From positions 1,922,001 through 1,986,000 of the forward strand of contig NZ_CP070304.1 of NCBI RefSeq assembly GCF_016917355.1: 64,000 nt of DNA, given 5' to 3'. The position numbers were made by a program, and so were the translations under genes. The stretch comes from Glaciimonas sp. PAMC28666 (GTDB lineage Bacteria > Pseudomonadota > Gammaproteobacteria > Burkholderiales > Burkholderiaceae_D). Shown piece after piece: positions 10,301 through 17,106 of this stretch. Under the pieces are notes generated by a model, which did no database searches, was not told the DNA's origin, and worked only from the letters and a program-made list of their open reading frames with translations. Each line of letters starts with the position of its first letter. The first letter of the stretch is position 1.

Positions 10301-11541
10301 TTACCGATTTGCGCCGCTTTACTATTGGCGTTGGTGAAAATAAAGGCCACACGTTTATCGGTATTTGGGGTCCGCTTCAGACGCGCAAAGCGCTGGGCCA
10401 ACCCCGCCACACGCGCCACGCGATCCAATACCGGCGCATATTCCATCATCTGACCGGCAGCGTTGGCGGATTTGGTTTTAAACGATACCGGCACCGTGAT
10501 AATGCGACCATCAAACTCAGGCAACACCACGTTCATCGCGGCGTCTAGCGGGTTCATACCACGGGCAGACTGTTGCCACTGATCTTGCGTCATGCCACTG
10601 GTAATAGCTTGCAATACGGGGACATTCAATTGTTCCAGCACCGATACCGACCAACCGGCAGGCGTCGGACCGCCCGGCGTAATTTCTCCCATCGCGAAGG
10701 CGGTGGTATTAATCAGCACATCAATCAGCACCGGCTTTTGATGACGATCGTCGCAGTTTTCACTCTTTTCACTGTTTATAAAATAACGCAGCGCGGTCGG
10801 AATCGTCGCGGTGTTAGCCGAACCTTCACTGCCGCTGCCGCCGCTACGTAAGGAAGAAGTAAACACCGGCAGGACATTCATGCCGCGTTGCTCCAACGCA
10901 TCAATCATGGCATCGATAAACCGGGTATTGCCGCTCATCCAATGGGCGCGATAGAACACGATTCCAACGCTAGGCCGGTCGCGTTTGTGTTGCGCCGTAT
11001 GCGTGGCTAACCAATCTGCCGTCGTCGCGCCCTCTGCCAGATCGGGATGATAGATACCGTGCTCTGGCAATGGCCGTGCTGGCAAATAACCAAACCCGGT
11101 TAACATCAGATGATCGGCCAGATACCGCAGCAATTGCGCCAGGTTGACGCTGCCACCGGCGTGAAAATAAGACAACGCTTGCTCAGCGACGTGCGAGGAG
11201 ACGGTTGAGACGGCAGCCAGTTCAGGATCAGGTTCCCCGGTGCCACTGATGGCGATCAGGTAACAGCCATGCTCACGGGCATAGCGCAACAAGTCGTTAA
11301 AACCCGGTACTCCACCCAAGCGCCCTAGCACCCGCAAAATAATAATCCGCGCCCCGGCCAGTTCACTGTCTAACAGATCCGATAACTGCCGGTCTTCCAA
11401 GGTCTGCAGATTAATACCAGTCACCAGCGGGAAATCCTGGGGTAACTGGGCGATGGCACTTTGCAAGACCGTCAAATCATTGGCAGTGTGTGTCAGTAAG
11501 GCGATGCCTGAACTGCGTGCATGCAGGCGGGCATCAGACAT
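7312..11541 (-). CDS. cobN: Cobaltochelatase subunit CobN
   Basis: Large catalytic chelatase subunit, 1409 aa, inserting cobalt into hydrogenobyrinate a,c-diamide in the late-insertion route. CobN/magnesium-chelatase H features include [20 protein letters not shown] and the conserved C-terminal block around [13 protein letters not shown]. The start at 11541 has a GGAGGA ribosome site 8 nt upstream; the frame continues to 11592 without one. Residues 690-718 hold a striking insert with 15 histidines in 29 residues mixed with Asp and Glu, likely a cobalt-binding loop. The start overlaps the ferredoxin gene by 8 nt. Confidence 0.96.
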   Translation of the reverse strand: [1409 protein letters not shown]

Positions 11542-11872
11542 CGATGTTGTCCTCCGGTGACACGTCGCCGCTACCAAGTCGATGAAACACAAGATCGGTC
11601 ACTTCGCGTCCGTGTTCCAGATGCTCGGTAACGATGCGCTCGATAGCGTCCGCGTCTTCGCAGCGATACCAGATACCTTCCGGATATACCAGCGCCAGCG
11701 GTCCTTGATTTTTGCAAGCGACCATGCAGTGCGTGCGGGTGCGCTTGACACGTAATTCAGGCCGCGCATCGATGGCCGCGCCAAGAATGCCGAACATCGC
11801 TTCAGCACGCACACCGTCTTCGGTACAACGCGGGCCGGTACACATAAAAATGTGTCGGGAATGGGTTCTCAT
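11534..11872 (-). CDS. Thioredoxin-like [2Fe-2S] ferredoxin of the cobalamin locus
   Basis: A 112-aa protein with CTGPRC near residue 11 and CMVACKN near residue 49, the four-cysteine pattern of thioredoxin-fold 2Fe-2S ferredoxins. Such ferredoxins often accompany cobN and other cobalamin genes. A role as electron donor for a corrin step, for example cobalt reduction, is inference. It is the first gene of the long cob/cbi operon. The upstream ribosome site is weak (AAAAAAG), so the internal ATG at 11845 (MCTGPRC) is an alternative start. Confidence 0.85.
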   Translation of the reverse strand: MRTHSRHIFMCTGPRCTEDGVRAEAMFGILGAAIDARPELRVKRTRTHCMVACKNQGPLALVYPEGIWYRCEDADAIERIVTEHLEHGREVTDLVFHRLGSGDVSPEDNIDV

Positions 11873-12093
11873 AAGCTTTTTTCAGGGTATTACAACTGCT
11901 AATGCGGTTATCTCAAAGAGGGTCTATGATGATGCTTACGAAGGAGAAATTAATATTGCAGACTGAATAATGGCAATCAATCAACATAATTTCTTCCGCT
12001 GCTCATCGTCCTTGTAAGGACGTTACAGCACCCAAAACATTACGTAATATTACGTATTACATGATCTCGCCCGTCGCTTTTTTTCGGTTCAAT
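11873..12093 (-). promoter_or_regulatory. Spacer before the ferredoxin-cobN operon with a 16-bp palindrome
   Basis: This 221-bp AT-rich gap separates cbtA from the ferredoxin gene. It holds a perfect palindrome TACGTAATATTACGTA at 12041-12056 and a 7-bp stem-loop CGTCCTT-gt-AAGGACG at 12007-12022. No second cobalamin riboswitch was recognised here. The gap could hold a separate promoter for the cob/cbi genes, or the genes may be read through from cbtBA; the sequence does not decide. Confidence 0.4.
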
Positions 12094-12879
12094 TTAGCCT
12101 TTGGAGTCGGTTAATTGCTTGTAAAAAAAGCCGAAAGCCCCGCCAAGTCCAAGCCAAAAAATGCCGTTTGCAATCGCGGTGGCGTAGATAAAAGCCCTTA
12201 CTAATTCCGCTGGCGCTGCGCCGCCGTGTATCTGCGGCTCTGGTGCGCCGGCCAGATGCGGTGCCAAAAGCAACACCACGGCCAGCAGTTTTAATGACCA
12301 ATGACGGCCAAAAACTAGCAATGCCAAAGAAATAGCGGTCAGGGTCGCGGTCGCAGTCCACCACAATTGACGGTCCAAAAGAGGTGCCGCCTGCGTTCCC
12401 GGCACTTCCGGCGCGAGCCCAAGCGAAGGCGCTACAAAAACGACGACGTAACCGGCGATACCCCACAACAAACCCTCACGCCAGCCACTGATGCCACCAC
12501 GCAACAAAATAGCGGCGCCTAGCAGCAGCGCAAAACCCACTGCCATCGTCACATTTGCCATGACGGTGTACAGCGACCTTTCGACGCCATTGGTTGGCTC
12601 CCATTCCACTGCTTCATGCTGATGCGCGTCTGCCATCAATGTGCGCGCATGCATGTCCATTGCCGCAGTGGTAGGCTTCTCCAACGCGGTTTGGGCTACT
12701 TTTGCTGCGGCTTCCTCATAGACTTCAGCTCGCGCGATGATCGGCGTTGCTTGTATTTTTTGCACGGCTGTCAGCAGCAATCCTGCACATAATCCGGCCA
12801 ACAGCACGGACGAGACGAAGCGTCTGAAACCGGGTTTAATTGCTAAAAAACTATCGGCTGTTGCGCCGTTCAATGACAT
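12094..12879 (-). CDS. cbtA: Cobalt transporter subunit CbtA
   Basis: Membrane protein of 261 aa with about six hydrophobic segments (near residues 22-40, 105-125, 135-155, 175-195, 200-215 and 235-255) and a histidine-containing periplasmic loop around residues 75-95 (MHARTLMADAHQHE). Together with the adjacent small CbtB it matches the predicted CbtAB cobalt uptake system, which is typically under cobalamin-riboswitch control, as here. The start overlaps the end of cbtB by 10 nt. Transport of cobalt is inferred from family and context. Confidence 0.9.
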   Translation of the reverse strand: MSLNGATADSFLAIKPGFRRFVSSVLLAGLCAGLLLTAVQKIQATPIIARAEVYEEAAAKVAQTALEKPTTAAMDMHARTLMADAHQHEAVEWEPTNGVERSLYTVMANVTMAVGFALLLGAAILLRGGISGWREGLLWGIAGYVVVFVAPSLGLAPEVPGTQAAPLLDRQLWWTATATLTAISLALLVFGRHWSLKLLAVVLLLAPHLAGAPEPQIHGGAAPAELVRAFIYATAIANGIFWLGLGGAFGFFYKQLTDSKG

Positions 12880-13070
12880 GGAAAGCCCGCTGAATGGCGA
12901 CCGTCATGCGCCGCATTATGCAAGGTCATATTGTGCGAAAAACCCATCGCATAGACCAGCAGCAGCCCGACGACGGCGCTAAGCATTGCAGGGATAACAC
13001 GCTGTTTCCAGGTGGCTACGGGTACGACGGCGGGGATGTGATCAATAAGACCAGTTGAGGACGTTGACAT
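12870..13070 (-). CDS. cbtB: Cobalt transporter subunit CbtB
   Basis: A 66-aa protein with one transmembrane helix (about residues 28-46, VIPAMLSAVVGLLLVYAMG) followed by a histidine-rich C-terminus (FSHNMTLHNAAHDGRHSAG), the hallmark of CbtB. An AAGGAAG ribosome site lies 8 nt upstream. It is the first gene after the cobalamin riboswitch, about 210 nt downstream of the riboswitch 3' end. It presumably works with CbtA in cobalt uptake. Confidence 0.92.
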   Translation of the reverse strand: MSTSSTGLIDHIPAVVPVATWKQRVIPAMLSAVVGLLLVYAMGFSHNMTLHNAAHDGRHSAGFPCH

Positions 13071-13279
13071 GTACGATCTTCCTTTTGTAACTTACAACGA
13101 TATGACTGGCGTGCTCCCCACAAAATAACGGAGTGCGACCAGGAAGGCATAAAGATGTAGCAAGAATGCAGAAAGCGTGACAGCAAAAAAGAGGGAGTGA
13201 TACAAGACGGAAGACGGGTGCACAGAAGGCAAGGCAATCCATCTGAATCGCCCGCCGCGACACAAACTGCATAACACTT

Positions 13280-13450
13280 TAGGCCGGTATCCGGGCTGAC
13301 GAGATGAAATCTGCTGGCAGACCTCACAGTTCGCGCCTTCCCATGCATTGCACAGTGGCGTACTGCAAACTGTTGACTCGCTTACCGTTGCGGGGGCAGC
13401 GTCGGAATAATGCCTGAGCACGCACCGACTTCCCGTTTAATTTTACGCGC
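13280..13450 (-). promoter_or_regulatory. Cobalamin riboswitch
   Basis: Read on the minus strand, the region holds the ordered hallmarks of the adenosylcobalamin aptamer: GCTGCCCCCGCAACGGTAA (around 13382-13400), the B12-box core GCCACTG (13350-13356), GGGAAGGC, and the 3' part GTCAGCCCGGATACCGGCC ending near 13283. It faces cbtB and should lower cbtBA expression when cobalamin is plentiful. The expression platform must lie in the 210 nt before cbtB, but no clear terminator was seen there. End positions are approximate. Confidence 0.93.
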
Positions 13451-13608
13451 GACTGCGCGTAAAACACCTAAAGCTATTGCTACCCGCCGAGTATAGGTGG
13501 CAGCTTATCAAGTTGCAAGTTTAAGCTGGGGCATGTGAGCGCAAAGGAGAAATCCACCCGGTTTGGTCAGATTAGCGCCATCGTACGATAGCGCTCCACG
13601 AAGTTCAC

Positions 13609-13857
13609 TTAAACGACAGCATACACATCCAGTGCCCTCACTTCCTCTTGCGCATTTTTCAGGAGGGCTTGGGCTTCCTTCAGGACTTCTTGCACAGTTG
13701 ATTGGGGAAGTCCGTCCTGCTCGCTATCAAACGTCATTGACAGGGCAGCGAGGATTGCAGAGGTACGGCTATGGAGGAGTGCGAGGTTGTCGACGATGTT
13801 GATGTTTGCGACGATGTTGATGTTTGCGACGATCCTTGCTTGAACGTGGGAAGGCAT
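13609..13857 (-). CDS. Small hypothetical protein with in-frame 18-bp repeat
   Basis: An 82-aa ORF. The N-terminus contains a tandem ANINIV repeat encoded by two identical 18-bp units (13791-13826). The rest (ALLHSRTSAILAALSM to NAQEEVRAL) looks helical and amphipathic. The start is preceded by AAGAAAG lying in the loop of a TTGTAAC/GTTACAA inverted repeat (13858-13884), so initiation may be structure-controlled. A structured element shared with another small-protein locus lies about 75 nt further upstream (13931-13986). No function can be assigned. Loose resemblance in size and composition to the 56-aa protein at 34438-34608 is inference only. Confidence 0.5.
   Translation of the reverse strand: MPSHVQARIVANINIVANINIVDNLALLHSRTSAILAALSMTFDSEQDGLPQSTVQEVLKEAQALLKNAQEEVRALDVYAVV
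13791..13826. repeat. 18-bp tandem repeat, two perfect copies
   Basis: Two identical copies of CGACGATGTTGATGTTTG sit in frame inside the 82-aa small gene, giving a duplicated ANINIV peptide. It is likely a recent slippage duplication. Confidence 0.85.
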
Positions 13858-13930
13858 TTGTAACTTTCTTGGTTAGCGTTACAAGAAGACGACGACAACT
13901 GCGCACGAAAACAGCAACGGCTTTGCACCG

Positions 13931-13986
13931 TCTGTGCGTCTGGATTCGTCAGGCGACTAACCCCGGCTTCCTCTTTCTCAGAGGCA
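13931..13986 (-). ncRNA. Structured element copy A upstream of a small gene
   Basis: Read on the plus strand it runs CTGTGCGTCTGGAT ... CCCCGGCTTCCTCTTTCTCAGAGG, including a perfect 5-bp hairpin CCTCT-ttctc-AGAGG. A second copy with clear similarity lies at 34717-34770. Both lie upstream of minus-strand small-protein genes, suggesting a leader or small RNA on that strand. Family unknown to me; strand and function are inference. Confidence 0.45.
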
Positions 13987-14133
13987 CATTATCATGAAGT
14001 CATTCTGCCAGGTGTGGAATGCGTCCAAAAGGCTTCCCCCCGCTCGTCTGTTTTAATCACGGGGGACTAATTGCTTTAAAAAATTAATAACAAAACCACA
14101 CTACAATCAACATCCTTATAAAGGAGACCAACC

Positions 14134-15012
14134 ATGTTTTCAGGATTCGAAAAACACGCTGCCGAAGTCAACGGCACGCACATTAACTATGTCCGCAGCG
14201 GCAACGGACCAGCTTTGCTGCTATTACACGGGCATCCGCAAACGCACGTGATCTGGCATAAGGTGGCAGAGGAATTGGCCCAACATTTCACCGTGATTGC
14301 TGCCGATTTGCGTGGTTATGGCGACAGTGGCAAGCCGGTGGGACTCGCCGATCATAGCAATTACGCCAAACGTACGATGGGGCAGGATCAGATCGACTTG
14401 ATGGAAACATTGGGTTTTAAGCAATTTTTACTCATGGGCCATGACCGTGGCGGACGCACCGCATACCGCATGGCGCTGGACCATCCTGATGCGATTCTTA
14501 AATTGGTTTTGCTGGACATTGCGCCGACGTTAGCAATGTACGAAAAAACCACGATGGCGTTTGCTAGCGCTTACTATCATTGGTTCTTTTTGATCAGACC
14601 CGCGCCCTTTCCAGAAACCCTGCTCAGTGCGAATCCCGAAGCCTATCTGGAACATACCATCGGCGGGCGCAGCGCTGGCCTGGGACCCTTTACTACCGAG
14701 GCCTATGCCGAATATCTGCGCTGCCTGAGTGACCCCGCTACGGTTCACGGTATTTGCGAGGATTATCGCGCCAGCGCGAGTATCGATCTTGAACACGAAC
14801 GCAAGGATCTCGCCGACGGCAGAAAAATTCAATGCGACACGTTAGTGCTGTGGGGCAAGCACGGCGTGATCGAAAAGTGTTTCGATCCGTTGCGCGAATG
14901 GCAGCATCTGGCCAAAAGCGTTACAGCGAAAGCACTCGACTGCGGCCACTATATTCCAGAGGAAGCGCCGGAGGCTTTGATGGCCGAAGTGATGCCGTTT
15001 TTTACTACCTGA
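14134..15012 (+). CDS. Haloacetate dehalogenase, probable fluoroacetate dehalogenase
   Basis: Alpha/beta hydrolase of 292 aa that should cleave the carbon-halogen bond of haloacetates, giving glycolate. GHDRGGR places the nucleophile at Asp104 with the carboxylate-binding Arg105 and Arg108. Asp128, His149, Trp150, Tyr211 and His272 match the catalytic and fluoride-pocket residues known for fluoroacetate dehalogenases (numbering almost identical to the Burkholderia FA1 enzyme). HGHP at 32-35 forms the oxyanion turn. There is no signal peptide, so it is cytoplasmic. AAAGGAG precedes the ATG at good spacing. It stands alone, with no transporter or regulator next to it. Confidence 0.85.
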   Translation: MFSGFEKHAAEVNGTHINYVRSGNGPALLLLHGHPQTHVIWHKVAEELAQHFTVIAADLRGYGDSGKPVGLADHSNYAKRTMGQDQIDLMETLGFKQFLLMGHDRGGRTAYRMALDHPDAILKLVLLDIAPTLAMYEKTTMAFASAYYHWFFLIRPAPFPETLLSANPEAYLEHTIGGRSAGLGPFTTEAYAEYLRCLSDPATVHGICEDYRASASIDLEHERKDLADGRKIQCDTLVLWGKHGVIEKCFDPLREWQHLAKSVTAKALDCGHYIPEEAPEALMAEVMPFFTT

Positions 15013-15147
15013 AGCCGGGTTTCTCAATAAAGTATTGCCGTACAAACACGCGTTTTTGACTGTCTCAGTTTTTCAGGTCAACCGGTTTGTTTGCAGACGC
15101 GTTTCTGTAGTGCTGTGCTGGTACATCTCATTTGAAAAGGAAACATC

Positions 15148-15390
15148 ATGCGATCAAAAATCATTGTAGCGTTGGTTTGTGCAGTCGCCTTCTCTGGCGC
15201 ATCCGGATTTGCCAGCGCCAAAGGCTGCCTGAAGGGTGCGGCGGTAGGTGGGGTTGCCGGACATGTCGCCGGGCACCATGCGTTGCTTGGCGCAGCTGGA
15301 GGTTGTGCTGTGGGACACCACATGGCGAATAAAAAAGCCGCGGAACAAAAAACCCAGACAACCACGCCACAACCCCCTCCGGCAAAATAA
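15148..15390 (+). CDS. Small exported glycine-zipper-like protein
   Basis: An 80-aa protein with an N-terminal signal peptide ending near FASA (residue 24). A short Gly/Ala/His-rich hydrophobic segment follows (GAAVGGVAGHVAGHHALLG to GGCAVGHH), the pattern of glycine-zipper membrane-associated domains. The C-terminus is polar and proline-rich. AAAGGAAA lies before the ATG. Role unknown; envelope location is inferred from the signal peptide. Confidence 0.7.
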   Translation: MRSKIIVALVCAVAFSGASGFASAKGCLKGAAVGGVAGHVAGHHALLGAAGGCAVGHHMANKKAAEQKTQTTTPQPPPAK

Positions 15391-15474
15391 GTAACAAAAC
15401 CCAAGCCGTTTCAGGCAAAAGTGGTGGTACAAAAAAATGACATTTCAACTATTTCTTACTTCATAGGACTTCAA

Positions 15475-15942
15475 ATGAAAGCGTTACTATTCTCTGCAAC
15501 GATGGCATTGGCTTTGTTAACCTCGGCCGCAAGCTTCGCCCAGGTGCCTGCCGGTGCCCCCGCAGGCAGCACCGGCTTGTGTAAAGACGGTACTTATTAT
15601 TCAGGTGCAACCAAAAGCGGGGCCTGTTCCGGTCATAAAGGGGTGAAAGATTGGTATGCCACCAAAACAGCAACGCCAGCGGCGGCAACTGCCGCAACTG
15701 CTGCTCCTGCTGCTCCTGCCGCCGCCCCAGCCACTGCTTCCAAGGGAATGTCTAGTCCCGCTAAAGGCGCGGCTCCCGCAGCGGGCGGCGGTCCAGGTTT
15801 AGTGTGGGCCAATACCAGCAGCAAGGTATATCACTGCCAAAACACGAAGTACTACGGCACGACGAAAGCTGGCGCATACATGTCAGAGGCGGATGCAAAA
15901 GCCAAGGGCTATCATGCTGACCATGGCAAGGCCTGCGGTTAA
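15475..15942 (+). CDS. Exported DUF3761-like protein
   Basis: A 155-aa protein from the ATG at 15475 (AGGA ribosome site; the 18 codons upstream of it are not used by the signal peptide). It has a signal peptide to about residue 22, then CKDGTYYSGATKSGACSGHKGVKDWY, a long Ala/Pro/Thr linker (about 65-105), and a second domain VYHCQNTKYYGTTKAGAYMSE..AKAKGYHADHGKACG. The two cysteine/aromatic motifs are typical of DUF3761 and related small periplasmic proteins. It converges on the kgu operon and ends 120 nt before a shared terminator. Function unknown. Confidence 0.75.
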   Translation: MKALLFSATMALALLTSAASFAQVPAGAPAGSTGLCKDGTYYSGATKSGACSGHKGVKDWYATKTATPAAATAATAAPAAPAAAPATASKGMSSPAKGAAPAAGGGPGLVWANTSSKVYHCQNTKYYGTTKAGAYMSEADAKAKGYHADHGKACG

Positions 15943-16060
15943 CAGCTCATCGTTGAGCGCATTGTAGACAATTTAGGCGCCATGCTAAACAGCACCCGCG
16001 ACGGGTGTGGTTAAGCGTGGCGAAATTGTCGAAGCGGTTCGGAAGTCACCCGAACAGATC

Positions 16061-16109
16061 AAAAAAATGGCGCCCTCCTCAACGTGATGGGCGCCATTTT
16101 TTATTTTTA
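16061..16109. terminator. Bidirectional terminator between the DUF3761 gene and kguD
   Basis: AAAAAAATGGCGCCC pairs with GGGCGCCATTTTTT across a 13-nt loop, with a T-run on either strand. It can end both the plus-strand DUF3761 gene and the minus-strand kgu operon. Confidence 0.88.
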
Positions 16110-16119
16110 CATGGAAGAT

Positions 16120-17088
16120 TCAGCGTTTCGGATTAACCATATTCCCTGAAGATTCTCCCTCCATTGCATCAATCAAATTTTGCGCCGCGCAGACTGCCAT
16201 TGCATGGCGGGTTTCATGGGTAGCAGACCCGATATGCGGCAGCGCAACGACATTTTTCATGCGTAACAAGGGCGAATCCGGGGATAAAGGCTCACGCTCA
16301 AAAACATCAAGACCTGCACCGCGAAGCTGCCCATTTTCCAGCGCCGTGATCAGGGCCGATTCGTCAATAATGGTACCACGCGAAATATTGACCAGAATGG
16401 CGCGGGGCGGCATCTTTGCCAGTTCTCTTGCTCCAATCATACCTTCGGTCTGGGGCGTTAACGGCACCGTGATACAAACGAAGTCACTCGTCCTAAGCAA
16501 GGCATCGAGCGCTGTAAATTGTGCGCCGTAGGCTTGTTCAGCGGCAACGTTAGGTGTCCGGTTGGTGTACAACACGCGCATTCCAAAACCACACGCTGCA
16601 CGCCGCGCGATAGCACCACCGATGCGGCCCATGCCAATAATTCCCAACGTTTTTCCCTGTACGTCGGTGCCAAAACATGCCTCACCGATACTGCCGGTCC
16701 ACTGACCGGCGCGCACGTAGTCCGCCAGTTCAACCACCCGGCGTGCAGTGGCAAGAATCAGTGCGAAGCCGGTGTCGGCGGTGGTTTGGGTGAGCACGTC
16801 GGGCGTGTTCAGCAAGACAATCTCGCGCCGCGTCAGATCGTCTACGTCGAATTGGTCGGTGCCGACCGAGATTGTTGAGATGGCTTTTAAATGCGGTGCT
16901 GCGTCAAGGATGCCAGCATCGATTTTCAAGCTCGCACCAATCAACCCTTCGGCATTTGCCAACGCCGCGACAAAAGCAGCGCGATTGTCGCCATTAACGC
17001 CGTCGAATTGCACCACCGAAAAACGTGCTTGCAACATTGCCAGCACATCTTCCGGCACTTTTTTGTAAAGTACGATAGTCGGTTGCAT
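16120..17088 (-). CDS. kguD: 2-hydroxyacid dehydrogenase, probable 2-ketogluconate-6-phosphate reductase
   Basis: D-isomer 2-hydroxyacid dehydrogenase of 322 aa. The NAD(P) site is GKTLGIIGMGRIG near residues 144-156. The catalytic triad is the Arg in NISRGT, the Glu in VFEREPL and the His in ALPHIGSAT. Sequence class is GhrB/KguD. As the last gene of a ptxS-kguE-kguK-kguT order identical to that known from Pseudomonas, it should reduce 2-keto-6-phosphogluconate to 6-phosphogluconate. It follows kguT by 18 nt and ends at the terminator at 16.06-16.11 kb. A glyoxylate/hydroxypyruvate reductase activity is also likely. Confidence 0.85.
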   Translation of the reverse strand: MQPTIVLYKKVPEDVLAMLQARFSVVQFDGVNGDNRAAFVAALANAEGLIGASLKIDAGILDAAPHLKAISTISVGTDQFDVDDLTRREIVLLNTPDVLTQTTADTGFALILATARRVVELADYVRAGQWTGSIGEACFGTDVQGKTLGIIGMGRIGGAIARRAACGFGMRVLYTNRTPNVAAEQAYGAQFTALDALLRTSDFVCITVPLTPQTEGMIGARELAKMPPRAILVNISRGTIIDESALITALENGQLRGAGLDVFEREPLSPDSPLLRMKNVVALPHIGSATHETRHAMAVCAAQNLIDAMEGESSGNMVNPKR

Positions 17089-17106
17089 AGTCTTCTTCTT
17101 TGTATA

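Noticed and set aside
13016-13421. Three overlapping minus-strand ORFs
   Set aside because: They read through the cobalamin riboswitch and its leader; conserved RNA bases explain the sequence.
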